This document shows positions 16,254-24,262 of a DNA stretch of 64,000 bases, in pieces. Below the pieces are notes generated by a model. The model worked only from the letters and a program-made list of their open reading frames with translations. It did no database searches and was not told the DNA's origin. Origin of the DNA: Cupriavidus respiraculi (lineage in GTDB: Bacteria; Pseudomonadota; Gammaproteobacteria; Burkholderiales; Burkholderiaceae); the NCBI RefSeq assembly GCF_914271545.1, contig NZ_CAJZAH010000003.1, forward strand, positions 496,001 through 560,000. The letters run 5' to 3'. Positions within the stretch are counted from its first letter, which is position 1. Each line of letters begins with the position of its first letter. Both the position numbers and the translations under genes were made by a program.

Positions 16254-17756
16254 TTACTCTTCCTGGAACGCTTCCTCGCGCTTGGCCTTGATCGAGGGCA
16301 GGGCCACGATCAGCACCAGCACGGCGGCGGCGATCAGCAGGCTCATCGACAGCGGACGCGTCACGAACACCGTGAAATCGCCACGCGAGAGCAGCAGGGT
16401 ACGGCGGAAGTTCTCTTCCATCATCGGCCCCAGCACGAAGCCCAGCAGCAGCGGCGCCGGCTCGCACTTGAGCTTGATGAACAGGTAGCCCACCACACCG
16501 AAGGCCGCGGTCTGGAACACGTCGAACGTGGTGTTCTGGACCGAGTAGACGCCGATACAGCAGAACGTCAGGATGGCCGGGTACAGGTAGCGGTAGGGCA
16601 CCTTCAGCAGCTTCACCCAGATGCCGATCAGCGGCAGGTTCAGCACGATCAGCATGAAGTTGCCGATCCACATCGAGGCGATCAGGCCCCAGAACAGCGC
16701 GGGGTTGCTGGTCATGACCTGCGGACCCGGCTGGATGTTGTGGATGGTCATCGCACCGACCATCAGCGCCATCACCGCGTTGGGCGGAATGCCCAGCGTC
16801 AGCAGCGGGATGAACGAGGTCTGCGCGGCCGCGTTGTTGGCCGACTCCGGACCCGCCACGCCTTCGATGGCGCCCTTGCCGAATTCCTGCGGATAGCGCG
16901 AGCTCTTCTTTTCGAGCGTGTAGGCCGCGAACGAAGCGAGCGATGCACCGCCGCCCGGGAGGATGCCCAGCGCCGAACCGAGCACCGTGCCTCGCAGCAC
17001 CGCCGGAATCATGCGCTTGAAGTCCGCCTTGGTCGGGAACAGCGTCGTGATGTGGTCGGTGAAGGTCTCGCGATGCTCCTTCTGCTCCAGGTTCGCGATG
17101 ATTTCCGCGAAACCGAAGATACCCATTGCCACGGAGACGAAGTTCAGGCCGTCGGTGAGCTCGGGCACGTCGAACGAGAAGCGCGCCGCACCGGAGTTCA
17201 CGTCGGTGCCGACCAGACCCAGCAGCAGGCCCAGCACGATCATCGAGATGGCCTTGACCAGCGAACCCGAAGCCAGCACCACGGCACCGATCAGGCCCAC
17301 CACCATCAGCGAGAAGTATTCGGCGGGGCCGAACTTGAACGCCAGTTCCGACAGCGGCGCGGCGAAGCCGGCCAGCACCAGCGTGGCCACGCAACCGGCG
17401 AAGAACGAGCCGATGCCCGCGGTGGCCAGCGCCACGCCGGCACGGCCGCGGCGGGCCATCTGGTGGCCGTCGATGGTCGTCACGACCGACGACGATTCAC
17501 CGGGCAGGTTGACCAGAATGGCCGTGGTCGAACCGCCGTACTGCGCGCCGTAGTAGATACCGGCCAGCATGATCAGCGCGGCCACCGGCGGCAGCGTGTA
17601 CGTCACCGGCAGCAGCATGGCGATGGTCGCCAGCGGTCCGAGGCCGGGCAGCACGCCGATCAGCGTGCCGAGCAGGCAGCCGAGGAAGCCGTACGCGAGA
17701 TTCTGGAAGGTCAGGGCGGTGGAAAACCCCAGGCCCAGGTTGGATAGCAGTTCCAT
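16254..17756 (-). CDS. tctA: Tripartite tricarboxylate transporter large permease TctA
   Basis: This 500-aa protein has about a dozen membrane helices and the TctA signatures GCLLGTLIGVLPGLGPLATI near the N-terminus and IYYGAQYGGSTTAILVNLPG near residue 65. It forms the channel subunit of a secondary, sodium-dependent carboxylate importer that works with a Bug/TctC receptor. It follows tctB by 12 bases. No receptor gene is in this operon, so it may share one of the two Bug proteins encoded nearby (14.1 or 21.1 kb) or another elsewhere. Confidence 0.96.
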   Translation of the reverse strand: MELLSNLGLGFSTALTFQNLAYGFLGCLLGTLIGVLPGLGPLATIAMLLPVTYTLPPVAALIMLAGIYYGAQYGGSTTAILVNLPGESSSVVTTIDGHQMARRGRAGVALATAGIGSFFAGCVATLVLAGFAAPLSELAFKFGPAEYFSLMVVGLIGAVVLASGSLVKAISMIVLGLLLGLVGTDVNSGAARFSFDVPELTDGLNFVSVAMGIFGFAEIIANLEQKEHRETFTDHITTLFPTKADFKRMIPAVLRGTVLGSALGILPGGGASLASFAAYTLEKKSSRYPQEFGKGAIEGVAGPESANNAAAQTSFIPLLTLGIPPNAVMALMVGAMTIHNIQPGPQVMTSNPALFWGLIASMWIGNFMLIVLNLPLIGIWVKLLKVPYRYLYPAILTFCCIGVYSVQNTTFDVFQTAAFGVVGYLFIKLKCEPAPLLLGFVLGPMMEENFRRTLLLSRGDFTVFVTRPLSMSLLIAAAVLVLIVALPSIKAKREEAFQEE

Positions 17757-17768
17757 GTGGCAGTCTCC

Positions 17769-18230
17769 TTAGCCCGAAATGAAGGCCGGCCACACCGGCA
17801 TCTGCAGGTTGATGCCGTAGACGAACGCGCCAACGCTGATCAGCACGAGGATGATGGCGTTCAGGATCGCCCCCTTCCAGCTGAATTCGTGGCTCGCCAT
17901 CGAGGACACCAGCACCAGCACGATCACCGACAGCACCATGCCCAGCGGCTTCAGCAGCAGGCCGAACAGCACGACCGAGCCGAGAATCCACAACAGGATC
18001 TTGATGTCCCAGTGGGCCATCTTGTCCTCTTCGCCCTTGCTGGACATTGAGCCGATCAAGACCAGTACGCCAAGCAAGGCAAGGACGACGCCCAGCCAGA
18101 ACGGGAAATATCCCGGACCCATTTTCGCGGCCGTTCCCATGGAATAGCCACGCGCGACCCAGGAAAAGCCGAATCCGACCAGGATGAACATCAGGCCGGA
18201 GGCAAAGTCCTTTTGGCTACGTATGCGCAA
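17769..18230 (-). CDS. tctB: Tripartite tricarboxylate transporter small permease TctB (TTG start)
   Basis: This 153-aa protein has four membrane helices and a TctB layout, with KMGPGYFPFWLGVVLALLGV in the first half. There is no ATG in a sensible place. A TTG at 18230 lies 7 bases after a strong GAGGAG ribosome site and gives a product of normal TctB length; the ATG far upstream would add about 47 unrelated residues. An ATT codon directly before the TTG is a less likely alternative. It precedes tctA. Confidence 0.9.
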   Translation of the reverse strand: MRIRSQKDFASGLMFILVGFGFSWVARGYSMGTAAKMGPGYFPFWLGVVLALLGVLVLIGSMSSKGEEDKMAHWDIKILLWILGSVVLFGLLLKPLGMVLSVIVLVLVSSMASHEFSWKGAILNAIILVLISVGAFVYGINLQMPVWPAFISG

Positions 18231-18250
18231 AATGATTCTCCTCGAAAGAC

Positions 18251-18298
18251 AAAAAAACCTGTGCGGTGCACCGATTTTGCGGCGCACAAAAAGTGCGC
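18251..18298 (-). promoter_or_regulatory. Attenuator-like leader of tctBA
   Basis: On the minus strand a first hairpin GCGCAC-TTTTT-GTGCGC (18298-18283) is followed by a second (GTGCGCCG / CGGTGCAC, or TGTGCG / CGCACA) that ends before seven T residues (18257-18251). The 3' arm of the first is the 5' arm of the second, so they cannot form together, which is the architecture of transcription attenuation. It ends 21 bases before the TTG start. No ligand or leader peptide is identified. Confidence 0.45.
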
Positions 18299-18485
18299 GC
18301 GCGACGGCCGTTCCGCTGGCAGGGGGGAAGGTAAGGGGCGTTCCTTTCAGCCACCTTTCAGATGTCTGCAAACTTGATCAATGCGAGGGTATCTCCCTAG
18401 CTTCGGCGACCCTGCGCCGAGGCACCACGGTGCCCGGTGGAGGCCGGGCCTCGTGCTCCGTATTCCCGGCGCGGTGCTGCGGCGG

Positions 18486-20837
18486 TCAACGCCGGTCTTC
18501 AATCGCACGCGCGACCGTCCGCCCGGCGCTGACGGCCAGCGCCGCCATGCCCGTCGACAGCGAGCCGCCTTTGCCGGTCAGAAGGGGGCGCACCAACTGT
18601 CCCCACACGGAGACCCGGGGGGCGGACCGCCGCGCCAGCGCGCCCTCGCTGGGCGGCGTGCCGTCCCGGTCGAGCCACAGGCGCGGCTCAATGCTCCGCA
18701 CCGCCTCGATCAGCACGTTAAGCTGCGGCCCCACTTGCTCGGCGTACGCTTCCTCGAGCGGCGCGAGGCAGGCCACGACCAGCGGGATGCGGCGCTGCAG
18801 CTTGCGCAGCGCCTTCGTAGTGCCCGCGATCGGCTGGCGGCCCGTGGCGCCCTGGATCTCCCATGGCGGGCTCGCGCAGGCGCCCACGGCTTCGGCGTAC
18901 TCCTGCAGCACCTTGCAGGCCTGCCACAGCGCACCGTTGCGCTCGACCATGCGGGTAAGCTCGCGTTCGCACTCGCGCCCACGGGCCGTGATCCGCAGCA
19001 GTGTGGTGTTCCGTGCCGCCTCGATGCACCGGTCGACCTGCTGCAGCTTCTCCCGCGTGTCTTCCAGTGCCTGGTCCCTGATCCTGCCCGGGATCGTGCC
19101 ATTCGCCCCGTCCTGCGAGTGATCTTGCGGGGTGTTCCGCGCCCGTGCGTTCTCGGCCGAGGCGTTGGCGTAGAAAGACTCGATGATTGCCGTCTTCAAC
19201 TGGTTCTGCTTATCGACGCTACGTTGAAGGGCCCGCTCCTCGGTCTCCTGGATGTTCCGCCGGCCTGCATAGATGAGGGGATCGAGAATATGTGGAATGA
19301 CAAGATCCAGCGCCAGCAACCCGCAAGCGGCGCCCGTGCCGGGTCGCAGGTCGCTCTTGGCGGCCCAGGGCGCAAGGATCGGATAGACCGCGACCAGTTC
19401 TCGCATGCGGTCCGCGTACGAACGTGTCATCTCGATCTCCGCCGCGCGGCGCGCGAGCGCGCCCCGATGCCGCTCCTCCAGCAATGGCCGCAGCACCGGA
19501 AACGCCGCGCGGACAAGATCGGTGGACGTCAATTCGCGTGGTTGTGTCTTCAGCTCGTCCATCCGCGCCTTCAGCGTGCGGGGGTGCGGCGGTGACAGCA
19601 CCAGCCCGGCCACCGCCTCGGCCACCGCTTCGCATATCTCCGCAATGACATACGACTTGTCTTCGCCGTCTTCGCCGAGCATGTGAACCTCTTCCTTCCG
19701 GTTCGGCTGCCATGCTTCCAGTCCGTCCGCGAGGGCCACGAGGTCCGATTGGTCAATGCCGTCGCGCTGCTGAGGATCGATTGCGGTATCGCACTGGCGC
19801 ACCAGCGCCGCGATGGCGTTCGGACAGCTGTCGCCATGGAGCAGCATCGCTACCTGATGCCGGTTGTATGCCTTGACGAAGCTGCGGAAGATGGCCGGGC
19901 GTGACAGATAGCTGGCGCACATGCGGGCCAGCGTGCTGTCGTCGAAATAGCGGCCGCTGCCGGCGTGCGCGGCGAGCTGGGCGCGCAGGAAGTGACGCAG
20001 CAACCCGAGAAATTCGCGGCGGCGCCTTTCGTGGATCAAGTCCAGCCGGTTGTCCCGCACGATGCACACCATCTGCGGGCTGGTGTGTGCATCGTGCGAC
20101 TGGAAAAAGCTGCAGACTGCATCCAGCGCGTCGTGAAACACTTCCAGCACACGGCTGCGCGTGGGCTTGACCGGCAAATGCAGCGCCCTGTCGCAGTCGG
20201 CAAGCTGGCTCTCCAGCGCGTCATCGGACAGGTCGGCGTCGGGCCCTGGGACCAAGGCATTACGCAGGTGCGCCCAGGTATTGCCATAGTCGGAAGCCGG
20301 CTGCGCCCAGATTCGGATGCCGTCCTCCTTGCTGGCCATGGTGCCTTCGCGCGCGACCCGATCCAGCAGCAGCCGCAAGCCGCCCGAGGGCGACGATTGC
20401 TTCCCGGACGGCGCCACGCCAAGGAACCGGTCGATGGCCAGTGAGTTCTCCTGCGTCAGGGCCTGCTGGCACAGCGTGTCGATCTGGCGCAGCAGCGCGG
20501 CAGACACAAAGCTGCCCCGCGCGATGCGCTCGCCTACGGTGAAGCCTTCGCCGCGGTCGCCCGGCAGGCGGGTCCGGCCTTGTTCGACGCGGGCCCGCAC
20601 GGCGGCGCCGGTCTGGGCCTCGATATGGCGCAGCAACGTGCGCAGAGATGCGGCATTGGCGTCCCGGTGCTGGCGCGTCTTGCACACGCGAAAGAGACGA
20701 TGCAGGCAGCTCGCCAACGCCATCGAGCAGCGGCGCTCGAAGCGCAGCGCGCCGCTGCCATCGGCGGAGATCACCAGGGCCGAGGCACCCTGGGACGCGT
20801 GGGACGCAAACGGGCGTAGCGCGATGCCGACCGTCAT
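18486..20837 (-). CDS. Large protein of unknown function, 783 aa (orphan)
   Basis: I do not recognise this protein. It has no signal peptide and at most one moderately hydrophobic patch (LLALDLVIPHILDPLIYAG, near residues 505-523). Most of it looks alpha-helical and charged, with long amphipathic stretches near 526-550 (ERALQRSVDKQNQLKTA) and 582-610 (DQALEDTREKLQQVDRC) that could form coiled coils. Several cysteines are scattered without a metal pattern. Its ATG at 20837 overlaps the TGA of a 31-codon ORF with a strong ribosome site (ATGA), implying coupling. It lies between tctB and a Bug gene with no functional link. Base use seems slightly less GC-rich than its neighbours, which may mean transfer. 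A secreted effector is possible but nothing shows it. Confidence 0.8.
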   Translation of the reverse strand: MTVGIALRPFASHASQGASALVISADGSGALRFERRCSMALASCLHRLFRVCKTRQHRDANAASLRTLLRHIEAQTGAAVRARVEQGRTRLPGDRGEGFTVGERIARGSFVSAALLRQIDTLCQQALTQENSLAIDRFLGVAPSGKQSSPSGGLRLLLDRVAREGTMASKEDGIRIWAQPASDYGNTWAHLRNALVPGPDADLSDDALESQLADCDRALHLPVKPTRSRVLEVFHDALDAVCSFFQSHDAHTSPQMVCIVRDNRLDLIHERRRREFLGLLRHFLRAQLAAHAGSGRYFDDSTLARMCASYLSRPAIFRSFVKAYNRHQVAMLLHGDSCPNAIAALVRQCDTAIDPQQRDGIDQSDLVALADGLEAWQPNRKEEVHMLGEDGEDKSYVIAEICEAVAEAVAGLVLSPPHPRTLKARMDELKTQPRELTSTDLVRAAFPVLRPLLEERHRGALARRAAEIEMTRSYADRMRELVAVYPILAPWAAKSDLRPGTGAACGLLALDLVIPHILDPLIYAGRRNIQETEERALQRSVDKQNQLKTAIIESFYANASAENARARNTPQDHSQDGANGTIPGRIRDQALEDTREKLQQVDRCIEAARNTTLLRITARGRECERELTRMVERNGALWQACKVLQEYAEAVGACASPPWEIQGATGRQPIAGTTKALRKLQRRIPLVVACLAPLEEAYAEQVGPQLNVLIEAVRSIEPRLWLDRDGTPPSEGALARRSAPRVSVWGQLVRPLLTGKGGSLSTGMAALAVSAGRTVARAIEDRR

Positions 20838-20929
20838 GGCGCGCTCCCGCAGGTGGAATCGGCGCGCTGCGCCGGGATGAAAACGCGGCGGCCCGGATCG
20901 GGCTGCGTGAAAGGGTCAGCGTGAGACAT
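20834..20929 (-). CDS. Short ORF, 31 aa, coupled to the orphan gene
   Basis: The ORF starts MSHADPFTQPDPGRRVFIPA and ends at a TGA that overlaps the next ATG (ATGA). An AGGAG site lies 8 bases before its ATG, stronger than that of the large gene. It could be a real microprotein, a leader peptide controlling translation of the 783-aa protein, or simply the true translation entry. The product is hydrophilic and Pro-rich with no known motif. Confidence 0.45.
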   Translation of the reverse strand: MSHADPFTQPDPGRRVFIPAQRADSTCGSAP

Positions 20930-21069
20930 GCAGGGCTCCTGTGGATATGGCAGGAGGCCAGCATGCGCATGTGGCGGCCGCGGTCCTTTAGCAATCCGCG
21001 GCTCGCCTTTCACGCGCCGGCGCGCGGCGACGCATTTTCAGACTGCCTTGGGACGGGCGTGCCGCAAAC

Positions 21070-21095
21070 GAAAACGGCCCGCCGAAGCGAGCCGT
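21070..21095 (-). terminator. Terminator of the second Bug gene
   Basis: On the minus strand the stem ACGGCTCGC / GCGGGCCGT (one wobble pair, TTCG loop) is followed by TTTT. It lies 22 bases past the Bug stop. Confidence 0.7.
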
Positions 21096-21117
21096 CGCAA
21101 AGGGGGCGGGGCAGAGA

Positions 21118-22119
21118 TCAGTCCACCTTGGCGCCCGACACCTTGACGATCTGCGCGTACTTCTTCAGCTCGCGCTGCACCAGCGCGCCGAATTGCTCCG
21201 GCGTCGTCGGCGCGGCCTGCGCGCCCAGGCGGGCCATGCGCGCGGCCATGTCCTCGGTCTTGAGGATCGCCACGATCTCGCGGTTCAGGCGGGTGACGAT
21301 GTCGCGCGGCGTATTGGCCGGCGCGAACACGCCGAACCAGGTGGAGATGTCGAACGTCTCCAGCCCCACCCCCTTGCCGGCCTCGGCGATGGTCGGTAGC
21401 TCGGGGAACGCGGCCGCGCGGGCCGGCGTGGTCACCGCGAAGGCCTTGAGCTTGCCCGCCTTGATATTGGCGGTGGCCGAGGCCAGGTTGTCGAAGATCA
21501 GCCCGGTCTGGCCCGACAGGACCGACAGCTGCGCGGGCGCCGCCCCGTTGTAGGGGATATGGACCATGCTGACCTTGGCCAGGCTCTTGAACAGCTCACC
21601 CGACAGATGGCCGGCGCTGCCGTTGCCGCCCGAGGCGTAGTCCAGCTTGCCCGGGTTCTTGCGCGCGTATTCGACCAGGTCGCGCACGTTGTTGATATGC
21701 AGCTCTGCCGCCTTGCCCGGATGCATCACGAGCACGTTCGGCACGTCCGCGACCAGCGTGATGGGCGCGAAGTCCTTGACCGGGTCATACGGCATCTTCG
21801 CGAACAGCGTCGGATTGATCGCGTGCGTGGCCACGGCGCCCATCACGATGGTGTAGCCGTCGGCCGGGGCCTTGGCAACGTAGTCCGCGCCGAGGTTGCC
21901 GCCGGCGCCCGGCCGGTTCTCGATCACGATGGGCTGGCCCAGGCTGTCCTTGAGCTTGTCGCCGATGGCGCGCGCCACGCTGTCGAGCGGACCGCCGGCG
22001 GGATAGGGCACGACGAACTTGATGGGTTTGCTCGGGTAGGGGGCGTCGGCCGCGGCGGCGGACAGGGCGGCGGGCAGCGTGGCGGCGACGATGGCCGCGG
22101 CAAGCAGTCTCTTCAGCAT
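21118..22119 (-). CDS. Bug-family (TctC-like) periplasmic solute receptor
   Basis: This 333-aa protein has a signal peptide (MLKRLLAAAIVAATLPAALS, cleaved near AAA-DAPYP) and the Bug signature YPSKPIKFVVPYPAGGPLDS. Family blocks IVIENRPGAGGNLGADYVAK and LRTAE-like C-terminal helices follow. The ligand is unknown. It ends a minus-strand run after a class III CoA-transferase and a DUF2214 gene; Bug and CoA-transferase genes often sit together in this group, suggesting uptake and CoA activation of the same acid. Confidence 0.95.
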   Translation of the reverse strand: MLKRLLAAAIVAATLPAALSAAAADAPYPSKPIKFVVPYPAGGPLDSVARAIGDKLKDSLGQPIVIENRPGAGGNLGADYVAKAPADGYTIVMGAVATHAINPTLFAKMPYDPVKDFAPITLVADVPNVLVMHPGKAAELHINNVRDLVEYARKNPGKLDYASGGNGSAGHLSGELFKSLAKVSMVHIPYNGAAPAQLSVLSGQTGLIFDNLASATANIKAGKLKAFAVTTPARAAAFPELPTIAEAGKGVGLETFDISTWFGVFAPANTPRDIVTRLNREIVAILKTEDMAARMARLGAQAAPTTPEQFGALVQRELKKYAQIVKVSGAKVD

Positions 22120-22228
22120 GGGACGGTGGGACAAATAGGAGGTTGGGAATCTTGGGAGCGGAGCGGGCGCCGGCGGGTCCGCCGGCGCCTCGTGAACGGA
22201 TACGGGTGCGGGACGGCCTAGCCCGGGC

Positions 22229-22684
22229 TTACTTGATGCCAATGCCGCGCGCCATCATGACGGCGCACAGCGGCAGCAGGATCAGCAGATGCGCCTCGAT
22301 CATGACCCAGCGCCGTGCCGCCTTGATCTCCTCCGGGCCGGGCGCGAAGCCGGGATTGGCGCGCGCCTGCCTGCGCCAGCGCTGGAAGCGCAGCGTGGGC
22401 GGCAGCGAGCACAGCGCGATCAGCACGAACACGGTCATCTTGGCGTGGAACCACGGGTTGGGCAGGTAGAAGTCCACCCCCTTGGCGCCGTAGAACAGCC
22501 GCGCCAGGCCGGTGGCCAGCGCGGCCATGGCGGACACGAAATAGACCAGGTCGTAGATCCCCACGCGCCTGAGCGCGCCGCCGGTCAGGCCGGGGCGCAG
22601 CACCACGGCTTCGGCCGCCAGAAAGGTCACCAGCAGGAAGATGGCGCCGAAATGAGCGAAGGCGAGCAGGGCATCGGTCAGCAT
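22229..22684 (-). CDS. DUF2214 family membrane protein
   Basis: This 151-aa protein has four hydrophobic segments and the DUF2214 pattern: LAFAHFGAIFLLVTFLAAEA at the start, GIYDLVYFVSAMAALATGLARL in the middle and RRWVMIEAHLLILLPLCAVM at the end. Histidines in helices 1, 3 and 4 resemble those of small haem or copper membrane proteins, but no function is established. It lies between the CoA-transferase and Bug genes on the same strand. Confidence 0.88.
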   Translation of the reverse strand: MLTDALLAFAHFGAIFLLVTFLAAEAVVLRPGLTGGALRRVGIYDLVYFVSAMAALATGLARLFYGAKGVDFYLPNPWFHAKMTVFVLIALCSLPPTLRFQRWRRQARANPGFAPGPEEIKAARRWVMIEAHLLILLPLCAVMMARGIGIK

Positions 22685-22791
22685 GGGGTCTCCTGGCTAC
22701 GTATGGGTACGGGATACGTGCGGCATCGTTTGTCGTTCTTGTTCCACCGCCGCGACAGGCCGCCAGCGAGCGGCCCGTCCCGGCGGGCGCG

Positions 22792-24012
22792 CTACAGCAC
22801 GCCCTTGGCGCGCAGCGCGGCGATCTGCTCCGGCGCGTAGCCGAGCATCTCGCCCAGCACCGTCTCGGTGTGCTCGCCCAGCAGCGGCGGATGGCGCAGC
22901 GCCTCGGGCGGGGTCGCGCTCATCTTGATCGGGCTGCCCACCAGCTTGACCTCGCCGGCGCTCGGGTGCGGCAGGTCCACGCGCAGGCCGCGCGCCTGCA
23001 CCTGGGCGTCCTCGAACACATCGTCCAGCGTATTGATCGGGCCGCACGGCACGCCGGCGGTTTCCAGGTCGGCGATCCACTGGGCGCGGGTGCGCGGGCG
23101 CACCATCTCGGCCAGGATCGGCACCAGCGTGTCGCGGTTGGCCACGCGCTGCGGATTGGTGGCGAAACGCGGGTCGGCGGACAGCTCGGGCCGCCCGCCC
23201 GCATCGACGAACTTGCGGAACTGGCCGTCGTTGCCCACTGCCACGATGATCCAGCCGTCGGCCGCCTGGAAGGTCTGGTAGGGAACGATGTTGGGATGGG
23301 CATTGCCCCAGCGCCGCGGCGCCACGCCGCTGGCCAGGTAGTTGGTGTTCATGTTGGCGAGCATGGCGACCTGCACGTCGAGCAGCGCCATGTCGATGTA
23401 CTGGCCCTCGCCGGTGCGGTCGCGGTGCGCCAGCGCCGCCAGCACCGCGATGGTGGCGTACTGGCCAGTCATCAGGTCCGAGATCGCCACGCCGGCCTTC
23501 TGCGGCCCGCCGCCGGGCAGGTCGTCGCGTTCGCCGGTCAGGCTCATGAAGCCGCCCATGCCCTGGATGATGAAGTCGTAGCCGGGACGCGCGGCGTACG
23601 GGCCGGTCTGGCCGAAGCCGGTGACCGAGCAATAGATCAGGTCGGGCTTGACCTGCTTGAGCGATTCGTAGTCCAGGCCGTACTTCTTCAGTTGGCCGAC
23701 TTTGTAGTTCTCCAGCACCACGTCGCTCTGCGCCGCCAGTTCGCGCACCACCTGCTGGCCCTCGGGCGTGCTGATATCGCAGGTCACCGAGCGCTTGTTG
23801 CGGTTGGCTGCCAGGTAGTAGGCGGCCTCCGCGGTGTCCTGGCCCCGCTCGTCCTTGAGCCAGGGCGGGCCCCACGTGCGGGTATCGTCGCCGGCGCCCG
23901 GGCGCTCGATCTTGATGACGTCCGCGCCGAAGTCGGCGAGGTTTTGCGCGCACCATGGCCCGGCGAGAACACGGGTCAGGTCGAGGACGCGGAGATGGCT
24001 TAAGGCTCCCAT
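22792..24012 (-). CDS. CoA-transferase, CaiB/BaiF (class III) family
   Basis: This 406-aa protein has the standard class III order: HLRVLDLTRVLAGPWCAQNL at the N-terminus, catalytic Asp179 in GVAISDLMTGQ, then AHRDRTGEGQYIDMALLD, and the C-terminal domain ending EQIAALRAKGVL. It moves CoA between carboxylic acids as in formyl-CoA, carnitine or succinyl-CoA:acid transferases. The ATG at 24012 matches the family start. It heads a run with DUF2214 and a Bug receptor. It is divergent from alaS. Confidence 0.95.
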   Translation of the reverse strand: MGALSHLRVLDLTRVLAGPWCAQNLADFGADVIKIERPGAGDDTRTWGPPWLKDERGQDTAEAAYYLAANRNKRSVTCDISTPEGQQVVRELAAQSDVVLENYKVGQLKKYGLDYESLKQVKPDLIYCSVTGFGQTGPYAARPGYDFIIQGMGGFMSLTGERDDLPGGGPQKAGVAISDLMTGQYATIAVLAALAHRDRTGEGQYIDMALLDVQVAMLANMNTNYLASGVAPRRWGNAHPNIVPYQTFQAADGWIIVAVGNDGQFRKFVDAGGRPELSADPRFATNPQRVANRDTLVPILAEMVRPRTRAQWIADLETAGVPCGPINTLDDVFEDAQVQARGLRVDLPHPSAGEVKLVGSPIKMSATPPEALRHPPLLGEHTETVLGEMLGYAPEQIAALRAKGVL

Positions 24013-24193
24013 GGGTGCAAGGCGGTGAGATCTGAAACGGGGCGGCAGGCACGCCGGGAGCGGCATCGGCGCCGCCGGCTGGCGGCGGCGCGTCGGCGGG
24101 GTCCGGCGCGGACAGGCAGCACTGTACCACCCGCGGGCCCCCGGGCGCACTTGCGGCCCCCGCGCACGCATGCCGCGCGCCGGGTCTTCCCCG

Positions 24194-24199
24194 TATAAT
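24194..24199 (+). promoter_or_regulatory. -10 box of alaS
   Basis: A consensus TATAAT lies 63 bases before the alaS ATG. No good -35 hexamer is visible at the right spacing. Confidence 0.55.
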
Positions 24200-24262
24200 C
24201 AACGGTTTGCAAATCCGATCCGACCCCGCGCCCCGCAAGCCGCGCGACGCCCCGCCAAGAAC

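Noticed and set aside
20838-21117. Search for an HrpB-type box (TTCG-N16-TTCG) upstream of the orphan protein
   Set aside because: No such element with correct spacing was seen, so there is no sequence support for calling it a type III effector.
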